Source: Candidatus Helarchaeota archaeon | GTDB lineage: Archaea; Asgardarchaeota; Lokiarchaeia; Helarchaeales; JABXJV01 | Direction of reading: 5' to 3' | DNA length: 6,445 nt | Assembly: GCA_013375355.1 (NCBI GenBank) | Contig: JABXJV010000019.1 | Coordinates: 1-6,445 of the forward strand | Shown: positions 1 to 5,131 of the stretch, one piece after another | Position numbering within the stretch: the first letter of the stretch is position 1 | Layout of the letters: each line of letters begins with the position of its first letter | The notes under the pieces: model-generated | Told to the model about the DNA's origin: nothing | The model's input: only the letters and a program-made list of their open reading frames with translations | Databases searched by the model: none | Made by a program: the position numbers and the translations under genes

Positions 1-966
1 GAAACTTGTGCTAAAGATCATCTCTGATAAGATCTCCTTAGGATCTTCTAAGTCATTTTTAAAACATCTAACTTTATATGCATCTTTTATCAGATTTGGG
101 TCGAATACTTCTACAGCAGGAACAGACTTCCTGTAACCTTTTTCGAGTATGATTTTATCCTCCTTGCTTGGGACAGAAACTTTATCGTACCAACCTTCAA
201 CCTCGACTGTGTTTCCGTCTTCACTCACTAATGTTGACAGCATCTTAATGTGTCTCCAAACAGGGTTATCTAATATACGCTTCAAAGCCCCATGGACACC
301 AAACTTAGTAGGACCACGCCCCCAAAGGTCTCCATTAGTCTCCAGCTCTATATAGAGGATGCCCTCTGACCCTAATATGGGACGAGCGAGACCATTTTTG
401 TCCTGACTTGAAATGGGGAAAAAGACTGCATCGGCTTTGGATAGTCTCTGCTTGTAGTCCTTTACGAATCCAGGCATGCTGACGCTACCCATCTCCTCCT
501 CCCCTTCTAATGCAAAGATCAGGTTGACGGGAAGTTCTCCAGCTGCTTGTTGAATGGATTCGAAGGTGTTGAGGAAAGCAGCCATAGGGCCTTTTGTGTT
601 TATTGATCCACGGTTCATTACAACTTTCTTGAATGGGGGCAATTCGAAGATCCGACCTCCAAAAGGGGGGACTTTCCATAATTCTGGTTCAACAGGTTGA
701 ACATCGTACATGCCGTAAATGATCAAAGTTTTTTCTGCACCGGCTTTGTACTCTCCATATACGATTGGCCAATGAAATTCTGGTTTAGCCAGCTCTACAT
801 GACTGCAGCCTAGATCACCAAGCCAATCCTTCAGCATCTCAGCGGTCTCCTTCATACCCTCACCAGTCTGGGAGACACTTGGCTGTTTCAAGAGAGTCTG
901 TAGGTTCTCGATATGACTATTGAGGTTATCGTCAATATGCTTGTGGATTTTTTCAATATTTTCCAT
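1..966 (-). CDS. M20-family metallopeptidase-like protein, C-terminus cut by window edge
   Basis: The frame is open without interruption for 322 codons from an ATG at 964-966 to the window edge. An AGGTGG ribosome binding site lies 7 nt upstream, which fixes the start. The protein reads as the N-terminal part of the M20 dipeptidase/carboxypeptidase family (PepV/CNDP-like): YGMYDVQP (res. 84-91), LWKVPPFGG (96-104), RGSINTKGP (119-127), LEGEEEMGS (153-161) and VHG (224-226), the last in the inserted dimerisation (lid) domain. Known M20 enzymes are two-zinc exopeptidases in which the first His of the GHxDV motif and the Asp of the RGxxDxKG motif bind metal. Here these are Met86 and Asn123, whereas Asp88 and the Glu pair of the EGEEE block are kept. 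The protein may therefore bind metal differently, act on another substrate, or be inactive. No signal peptide is visible, so it should be cytosolic. The missing C-terminus would carry the last metal-binding His. Parts of the gene are clearly richer in G+C than its neighbours. Family assignment is firm; activity is open. Confidence 0.9.
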   Translation of the reverse strand, partial: MENIEKIHKHIDDNLNSHIENLQTLLKQPSVSQTGEGMKETAEMLKDWLGDLGCSHVELAKPEFHWPIVYGEYKAGAEKTLIIYGMYDVQPVEPELWKVPPFGGRIFELPPFKKVVMNRGSINTKGPMAAFLNTFESIQQAAGELPVNLIFALEGEEEMGSVSMPGFVKDYKQRLSKADAVFFPISSQDKNGLARPILGSEGILYIELETNGDLWGRGPTKFGVHGALKRILDNPVWRHIKMLSTLVSEDGNTVEVEGWYDKVSVPSKEDKIILEKGYRKSVPAVEVFDPNLIKDAYKVRCFKNDLEDPKEILSEMIFSTSF

Positions 967-973
967 ATATAAA

Positions 974-979
974 CCACCT
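974..979 (-). promoter_or_regulatory. Ribosome binding site of the M20-like gene
   Basis: On the minus strand this reads AGGTGG and lies 7 nt before the ATG at 964-966. It matches the core complementary to the 16S rRNA 3' end and supports this start. Confidence 0.7.
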
Positions 980-1012
980 GTTAACGATGGTGTAATATCT
1001 TTAATCTGGCAA

Positions 1013-1022
1013 TGATATAATC
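1013..1022 (-). promoter_or_regulatory. Possible archaeal TATA box for the M20-like gene
   Basis: The minus strand reads GATTATATC here, an archaeal box A-like stretch. Transcription starting about 26 nt downstream would give a leader of roughly 20-25 nt that includes the AGGTGG ribosome binding site. The surroundings are AT-rich, so this is weak evidence. Read-through from the zinc-ribbon gene upstream on the same strand is the alternative. Confidence 0.3.
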
Positions 1023-1083
1023 CAATACCAGTTAAATTATTTTCTTTAATAGTCTTATTTATTATTCATGTAGAATCAAAAAA

Positions 1084-1329
1084 TTAATATCTATAATAAT
1101 TTTCAATTGGGCTCCATTCACCACAATTTATACATTGTGTTAAACGGAATTTTCGTCCACAATTAGGACAAATTGCTTTTGTTTCAAAAGTATCGAAGCT
1201 ACATCCACACCCAAAACTTTCAAAATCACTACAACTCCAGTTTGAACCTACCGGAGGAGGTTGTAAGCAATAAGGACATTTTGCTTTTCGTTTGTTATTC
1301 TTATTATCTTGATCTGTGTAAGTTACCAC
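1084..1329 (-). CDS. Small double zinc-ribbon protein (81 aa)
   Basis: This 81-aa protein carries nine cysteines in zinc-ribbon spacing: CPYC (18-21), C33, CGC (41-43), CPNC (54-57) and CINC (66-69). The middle block FDTFET (45-50), then CPNC, TQC and a SPxxxYY tail gives the layout of small double zinc ribbons known to me as stand-alone or domain-fused proteins of unknown function. Such ribbons usually bind nucleic acid or protein; nothing here says which. No hydrophobic segment is present, so it is probably soluble and cytosolic. The start is a GTG at 1327-1329, the only usable start before the frame closes upstream; it is part of a GAGGTGG string that itself looks like a ribosome binding site, so the start is oddly placed. 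It lies 117 nt upstream of the M20-like gene on the same strand, too far to claim an operon. Confidence 0.72.
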   Translation of the reverse strand: MVTYTDQDNKNNKRKAKCPYCLQPPPVGSNWSCSDFESFGCGCSFDTFETKAICPNCGRKFRLTQCINCGEWSPIENYYRY

Positions 1330-1456
1330 CTCACTATAATTTAAGAAAATAGTGTCTTAAATGACTTTGTATAATTAAAATTTAATAAAACAGAATGAAA
1401 TGAGATAACTAAAGAAGAAATAATTTTGAAAAATAAAATATCCAATTATTTTTAAT

Positions 1457-1480
1457 GCTGGAATTGCATATTAATTCAGC
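1457..1480. repeat. Hairpin-forming inverted repeat in the 1330-1538 intergenic region
   Basis: GCTG(G)AATT and AATTCAGC pair around a 7-nt loop, with one bulged G. It lies between two divergent genes (zinc ribbon and PIN toxin), so it is not placed as a terminator. It could be a regulatory site for either promoter, or chance in AT-rich DNA. The rest of 1330-1538 shows no convincing coding frame. Confidence 0.35.
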
Positions 1481-1520
1481 AAGAGGTAATTTTTAAGAGT
1501 AGAAGTATTACGCGATAAGC

Positions 1521-1534
1521 ATTTTAATTAAAAT
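1521..1534. promoter_or_regulatory. Perfect 14-bp palindrome just before the PIN gene, candidate operator
   Basis: ATTTTAATTAAAAT is its own reverse complement and ends 4 nt before the GTG start at 1539. Toxin-antitoxin operons of the VapBC type are commonly repressed by the complex binding a palindrome at the promoter, so the position fits autoregulation. The AT-only composition makes a chance palindrome quite possible. Confidence 0.35.
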
Positions 1535-1538
1535 TCAT

Positions 1539-2012
1539 GTGACTAAATTGAAGAAATTAAGAATTTATGTGGATACATCAGTGATAGGTGGATGTTTAGA
1601 TGAGCAATTTAAAGAAATATCTATTAAACTTATTGAAAAAATTAAACGAGGAGAAATGATTGCAATAATATCCGAATTAACAAAATTAGAATTAAATAAT
1701 GCACCTAAAGAAGTTCAAGAAATATTAGATGAAATACCAGAAGAAAATTTAGAGATTGTTGAATTATCAGAAGAGGCTGTAGAGCTTGCAAACAGTTATA
1801 TCGCCGAAAGGGTGTTAGGTGCAAAAAAATTAGTGGATGCCGAGCATATAGCGATAGCTACAATAAATCATGTCGATGTATTAGTAAGTTGGAATTTTAA
1901 GCATATAGTTAATTTAGAAAAAATTCGCGGATTTAATTCTGTAAATTTAAAAACAGGATATCCATTATTAGAAATAAGAAGTCCGTGGGAGGTTATATCA
2001 TATGAAGGATAA
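1539..2012 (+). CDS. PIN-domain toxin (VapC-like ribonuclease)
   Basis: This 157-aa protein has the size and motif order of single-domain PIN nucleases. YVDTSVIGG (10-18) gives the first acidic residue, Asp12. LTKLEL (47-52) gives Glu51. VDAEHIAIAT (99-108) gives Asp100. VLVSWNFKHIV (114-124) is the C-terminal block. The usual last acidic residue of that block appears as Asn119, which I recall as typical of this SWNFKH subgroup. PIN toxins cut RNA (tRNA, rRNA or mRNA) with Mg2+ or Mn2+ and are held inactive by a co-transcribed partner. The start is GTG at 1539 with no ribosome binding site; a TTG at 1548 is possible, and the ATG at 1537 is followed directly by a stop. A 47-aa partner gene overlaps its end by 11 nt. 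Residues 117-152 align without gaps to the PIN remnant at 5958-6068. Confidence 0.88.
   Translation: MTKLKKLRIYVDTSVIGGCLDEQFKEISIKLIEKIKRGEMIAIISELTKLELNNAPKEVQEILDEIPEENLEIVELSEEAVELANSYIAERVLGAKKLVDAEHIAIATINHVDVLVSWNFKHIVNLEKIRGFNSVNLKTGYPLLEIRSPWEVISYEG
1987..1993 (+). promoter_or_regulatory. Strong ribosome binding site inside the PIN gene for the 47-aa partner
   Basis: GGGAGGT lies 8 nt before the ATG at 2002, inside the last codons of the PIN gene. It is the best ribosome binding site in the window. It supports the short overlapping gene as real and suggests that the partner is translated more strongly than the toxin. Confidence 0.75.
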
Positions 2013-2145
2013 GAAAGAATTTGATTCTGTGAAAATGATGCGTGAAATAAGAGATAAGTTGAGCGAAAAGTTCATAAATATGAGTTATGATGAGCAAAAA
2101 AAATATATACAAGCAAGGGTGAGACCTGAGATTAAAGCAACTTGA
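2002..2145 (+). CDS. Small antitoxin-like partner of the PIN toxin (47 aa)
   Basis: The ATG at 2002 opens a 47-codon frame ending in TGA at 2143-2145, overlapping the PIN gene by 11 nt and preceded by GGGAGGT. The peptide is highly charged and helical in character: an N-terminal lysine/aspartate stretch, then FDSVKMMREIRDKLSEKF (res. 7-24), then MSYDEQKKYIQARV (27-40). I recall similar short proteins with the FDxVxMxRxIR pattern directly behind PIN genes in archaea and cyanobacteria, where they are taken as antitoxins; this is memory, not a search. No DNA-binding fold is evident at this length, so it may only bind the toxin. Placement, coupling and ribosome binding site make it a convincing gene; the antitoxin role is inferred from context. 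Confidence 0.75.
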   Translation: MKDKKEFDSVKMMREIRDKLSEKFINMSYDEQKKYIQARVRPEIKAT

Positions 2146-2180
2146 TGATAAAGGATAATTTTAATCCATATTTTCATCGA

Positions 2181-2238
2181 TATGCTCAAATCATTTTAGA
2201 TGTTAAAGGTGATTAAATAACTTTTTAATTTGAGCATA
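2181..2238. repeat. Perfect 11-bp inverted repeat with 36-nt spacer
   Basis: TATGCTCAAAT (2181-2191) and ATTTGAGCATA (2228-2238) are exact reverse complements. The spacer can form a weaker inner pairing (TTAAAG with CTTTTTAA). It lies behind the toxin-antitoxin pair and about 45 nt before the TATA box of the next gene. It could be an RNA hairpin ending the toxin-antitoxin transcript, an operator, or the remains of a small mobile element. There is no clear T-run after it on the plus strand. Confidence 0.55.
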
Positions 2239-2274
2239 ATGAGATTGGTATAAACTTTTGCATAATTTAATTAA

Positions 2275-2289
2275 ACAGAAATTTATATA
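2275..2289 (+). promoter_or_regulatory. Archaeal promoter (BRE plus TATA box) of the 68-aa gene
   Basis: TTTATATA at 2282-2289 is a consensus-quality archaeal box A, and the purine-rich CAGAAA just upstream fits a TFB recognition element. Initiation about 26 nt downstream, near 2310, leaves a leader of roughly 35 nt before the ATG at 2345. This is the clearest promoter in the window. Confidence 0.6.
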
Positions 2290-2344
2290 ATTCCATTAAA
2301 TAATAAGAAGCTTAAAAGAAATCTTTCAACTCTTATTGTAGGAG

Positions 2345-2551
2345 ATGTCTGGAATAGAGAAAAAAAAGTTCTATTTATCCGAAAATCATAAGGTGTTTAA
2401 AGAAGTTACATTTTATCTTCCATATCCAAGAAATATAAAGCGTGTAAGAATCTTTAATGATGGAAAAATAGTGATAGAGCAAGCTTATAGAACAGATGAA
2501 ATAAAAGTAAATGAAAAAACTGGAGAAATAGAAACTTTGCGTATGAAATGA
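2345..2551 (+). CDS. Hypothetical protein (68 aa), not recognised
   Basis: I do not recognise this family. The 68-aa product is lysine-rich and hydrophilic. Its alternating pattern (VTFYLPYP at 21-28, VRIFNDGKIVIEQAY at 34-48, then EIKVNEKTGEIETLRMK at the end) suggests a small all-beta protein with hairpin turns at NDGK and EKTGE. No cysteines, signal peptide or membrane segment are present, so it should be cytosolic. Coding status is supported by a good archaeal TATA box upstream, protein-like composition and a frame that fills the space up to the convergent acylase gene. TAGGAG lies directly against the ATG, too close for normal ribosome binding site spacing, so initiation may be leader-dependent in another way. 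It is probably monocistronic, separated from the toxin-antitoxin pair by about 200 nt. Confidence 0.6.
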   Translation: MSGIEKKKFYLSENHKVFKEVTFYLPYPRNIKRVRIFNDGKIVIEQAYRTDEIKVNEKTGEIETLRMK

Positions 2552-2567
2552 TTGTTTAATTCAAAAC

Positions 2568-2589
2568 AAATAATTAAAAAAAATTATTT
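2568..2589 (-). terminator. AT-rich hairpin between convergent genes, likely terminator
   Basis: AAATAATT (2568-2575) and AATTATTT (2582-2589) pair around six A residues (T on the minus strand). The hairpin overlaps the stop codon of the acylase gene (TAA, 2584-2586). On the minus strand it forms a T-run in the loop followed by further T-rich DNA, which suits archaeal termination at oligo-T. It may also serve the 68-aa gene arriving from the other side. Confidence 0.45.
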
Positions 2590-4968
2590 TGGAACCAGTT
2601 TCAGTTCCATTTCAGCTTCTTTTTCAATTAATTCTTTATCGTATAGAACTCTATGGTATTCAATATTAGCCCAAGGATAACACATATCACTATAATGTTT
2701 ACTTGCAGGATGTCCAGATTGTCCAGTGGTGTGCATATTGACAGAATTCGAGAAATTACTCAAATCCATTATAAATCTAGTACTCGGAAGCCCAACTTGA
2801 CGAAATCCCGTTTTTGGATCCATACTTGGATTGAAAATGCCATTATTTATTGTATTTTCATCACCGGCAGTTGGAACATTCATAACATTAAGCACAAGAT
2901 CGTATGGTGGGATTATTCCTAGCGGGTTAGCGAAATTTGCAGTATGAATCTTTCCCCAAGCCCATGAGCTCATATCTTCTCCTAGCATTTTTTGAAGGGT
3001 TTCAAGAGCATCTTGTAGACTTTTACTCAATAATTTACTGAGGTTTTCAGTATTTGAATTGGAACTTCCTTGAATCCAAAAGTTCTCAGGATATTGCAAC
3101 AAACGGGGGATACCAAATGCGTCATAGTTATTACCTTGTTTTTTGAGGTAAAAATTTTCTAAAATTTCTTTCCCTAGCACATTTTCTAGTAGATTTATTA
3201 TTAAATGATGATACCACATCTCAAATATCGCTGCAGCAGTGCTTTCTCTTGAAAGATCAAAATCCCAATTTGTTAAATATTTTATAGCTTCTTCTTGTAA
3301 TTTATTCTCGGCTTTCATCTTTAACATCAAAGGTAGCGTTTCACGGGCGTGGATAGAAACGGAATCGCCTTGAATTTTCTTAAAATCCTCAACGGATAGC
3401 TTTTCTTTTGCCGTTAGTAATTCAACAATTCGTCTTGCTCGATAAGGAGGAGTCCAATCATGAGTGATATGATAAGGATAATCATCGTCGATTGTTTTAT
3501 TGTTAGCTGTTGCAAAGTAATTTGTAGGTGGATTAAATGCCGATGGTAATTCCTCAAATGGTATATAATCAATCCATTCATATTCATCAGTCCATCCTGG
3601 AACTGGCATAAGCCCGGATCCTTTTTTTCTAATTGGGATTCTACCATGAGTTTGATAACCGATGTTCCCCTCTACATCTGCATACACGAAATTCTGTGAG
3701 GCATATCCAAATTTTTTTAGTGCTTCCCTGAATTCTTGCCAATTTTTCGACAAACAAACTCCAAGGAATGCTTGCAGTGTATTACTTGGTTCATGTCCAG
3801 TCCATTTTAAAGCTAACTTTTTGGCAATTTTTCGAGATTCAAAAGGAAGATCCATACTAACAAGCATGAAATCAAAAAGTGGACCATGTCTAGTTATTAC
3901 GACTTCTTTTTCAATAATATTCTTCTTACTTACATTGAATTTCTCCACTACAACTTCAGCATCTTCCCATTTACCATTATATTCGTATTGGTGAGGGTTA
4001 TCAGGGTTAATTTTTTCAACGTACCAGTCTTGGACATCGCATGGACATACGGTACATCCCCAAGCAATATGTCCATTGAATCCAATGACTATTCCAGGAG
4101 CCCCAGCGAAAATTACACCATACAAATTCACATCATCTTCAGCACTGACAAGATGATTTTCATACCATATTGAGGGCATCATAGTTAATAAATGGGGGTC
4201 GTTTGCAAGAATTGGTTTGCCGGTTGTGGATTTTTTTCCGTTCACTACCCAGTTATTACTCCCCATAGTTCTTGTCCAAGGAAAAATTTCTTTGTATTTA
4301 TCTCTCATATTTATATATTCGGCATAAGAGCCCAAGGAAGGCACAACAGTTGTGGAAGTGTCCGAAATAAAAGGCATGAGTTGTTTTGTCCTCTTTGCAC
4401 CTAATTTTGCCACCAATTGAGCCCTCAATAATTCTAAACCCATGTTTCCATTTAATAGAAAGGTCATGAACTTAGAAAATGTAGCTAAATCCAAAGCAGT
4501 AAATGGTTCAGGCTTATGATTTATGATAGAAAATTCAGGAGGTAAATCATCTTGATGAGTTTTAATATATTCATTAACCCCTTCCATATACGACTCTATC
4601 ATTTCAGTTATTCTTGGATCTCCTTTCTCTTTTACGATTTTCAATTCTTTTTCTGCTGCTCGTCTCAGCCCTAAAGTCCTGGCGAACATATCAAGGTCCA
4701 GCGTGAGTGTTCCAACCAATTCACAAAGTCTGCCCGATGTTAAGAATCGAAAAAATTCCATTTGCCACAACCTATCTTGGGCATGAGTATAACCTTGTGC
4801 AAAAAATAAATCGTGATTATTACTTGCATAAATATGAGGGATTCCCCATTTATCCCTTAATATTCGAACTTCCTTTTCCAATCCTTTCACAGCAATAGTG
4901 CCCTCTAACTGAGGCATGGACTTACTGAGTTCCTCAAGAAGTTGTTTTTTCTTTTTTTCCTGCTTCAA
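2584..4968 (-). CDS. Penicillin acylase family (Ntn-hydrolase) protein
   Basis: The 794-aa product is full length for the penicillin/cephalosporin/acyl-homoserine-lactone acylase family. These enzymes are made as one chain that cuts itself to expose an N-terminal Ser on the beta chain, then hydrolyse an acyl-amide bond. Family landmarks: RDKWGIPHIYA and FAQGYTHAQDRLWQMEFFR (alpha chain, 38-74), then TMGSNNWVV with cleavage expected at Gly236|Ser237, NDPHL (256-260) placing a His 22 residues after the nucleophile (His B23, as in cephalosporin and AHL acylases rather than E. coli PGA), GFNGHIAWG (296-304), and TANN (487-490) with the likely oxyanion Asn489. No signal peptide or hydrophobic N-terminus is present, only a lysine-rich helix, so it appears cytosolic although many bacterial relatives are exported. 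The substrate cannot be read from sequence. The start given is TTG at 4966-4968, but no ribosome binding site precedes it; an AUU nine codons upstream (4993-4995) sits 5 nt behind GAGGTG and would give 803 aa. Confidence 0.93.
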   Translation of the reverse strand: MKQEKKKKQLLEELSKSMPQLEGTIAVKGLEKEVRILRDKWGIPHIYASNNHDLFFAQGYTHAQDRLWQMEFFRFLTSGRLCELVGTLTLDLDMFARTLGLRRAAEKELKIVKEKGDPRITEMIESYMEGVNEYIKTHQDDLPPEFSIINHKPEPFTALDLATFSKFMTFLLNGNMGLELLRAQLVAKLGAKRTKQLMPFISDTSTTVVPSLGSYAEYINMRDKYKEIFPWTRTMGSNNWVVNGKKSTTGKPILANDPHLLTMMPSIWYENHLVSAEDDVNLYGVIFAGAPGIVIGFNGHIAWGCTVCPCDVQDWYVEKINPDNPHQYEYNGKWEDAEVVVEKFNVSKKNIIEKEVVITRHGPLFDFMLVSMDLPFESRKIAKKLALKWTGHEPSNTLQAFLGVCLSKNWQEFREALKKFGYASQNFVYADVEGNIGYQTHGRIPIRKKGSGLMPVPGWTDEYEWIDYIPFEELPSAFNPPTNYFATANNKTIDDDYPYHITHDWTPPYRARRIVELLTAKEKLSVEDFKKIQGDSVSIHARETLPLMLKMKAENKLQEEAIKYLTNWDFDLSRESTAAAIFEMWYHHLIINLLENVLGKEILENFYLKKQGNNYDAFGIPRLLQYPENFWIQGSSNSNTENLSKLLSKSLQDALETLQKMLGEDMSSWAWGKIHTANFANPLGIIPPYDLVLNVMNVPTAGDENTINNGIFNPSMDPKTGFRQVGLPSTRFIMDLSNFSNSVNMHTTGQSGHPASKHYSDMCYPWANIEYHRVLYDKELIEKEAEMELKLVPK

Positions 4969-5000
4969 TCTTTTACGTTCTTCTCTATCTGAAATAAAAA

Positions 5001-5006
5001 CACCTC
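5001..5006 (-). promoter_or_regulatory. Ribosome binding site pointing to an upstream AUU start of the acylase
   Basis: The minus strand reads GAGGTG, a full-strength ribosome binding site. It is 5 nt before an in-frame ATT (4993-4995) and about 32 nt before the TTG at 4968. There is no ATG, GTG or TTG in frame between the upstream TGA (5005-5007) and that TTG. The extension would read ISDREERKR, continuing the charged N-terminal helix. Confidence 0.5.
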
Positions 5007-5100
5007 ATATAATATTTGAATTCATTTAAATTGATAATTTTTTAAAATCTTTTTTTAAAATAATAATTTGAACTCCAATCATTTGATGAGTATTTACTTT

Positions 5101-5106
5101 TTTATA
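5101..5106 (+). promoter_or_regulatory. Archaeal TATA box for a leaderless metallo-hydrolase mRNA
   Basis: TTTATA, preceded by more T, is centred about 28 nt before the ATG at 5132. Archaeal transcription starts about 26 nt after box A, so the mRNA should begin at or next to the ATG. This agrees with the absence of a ribosome binding site there. Confidence 0.45.
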
Positions 5107-5131
5107 GATTTAAAATCTTAATTCAGAGTTA

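Noticed and set aside
149..355. Plus-strand open frame of 68 codons
   Set aside because: It lies fully inside the minus-strand M20-like gene, whose motifs are clear; it is an antisense shadow. The minus-strand frame at 485-679 is rejected for the same reason.
2145..2216. 23-codon frame starting with ATG that overlaps the stop of the 47-aa gene (TGATG)
   Set aside because: The one-base coupling is attractive, but the peptide is too short, has no recognisable feature, and its second half lies in the inverted repeat at 2181-2238, which better explains the sequence.
2653..4898. Several open frames inside the acylase gene on both strands (for example 3414-3647 minus, 3662-3994 and 3886-4173 plus)
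   Set aside because: The acylase reading frame carries all family motifs along its whole length, so these are out-of-frame shadows.
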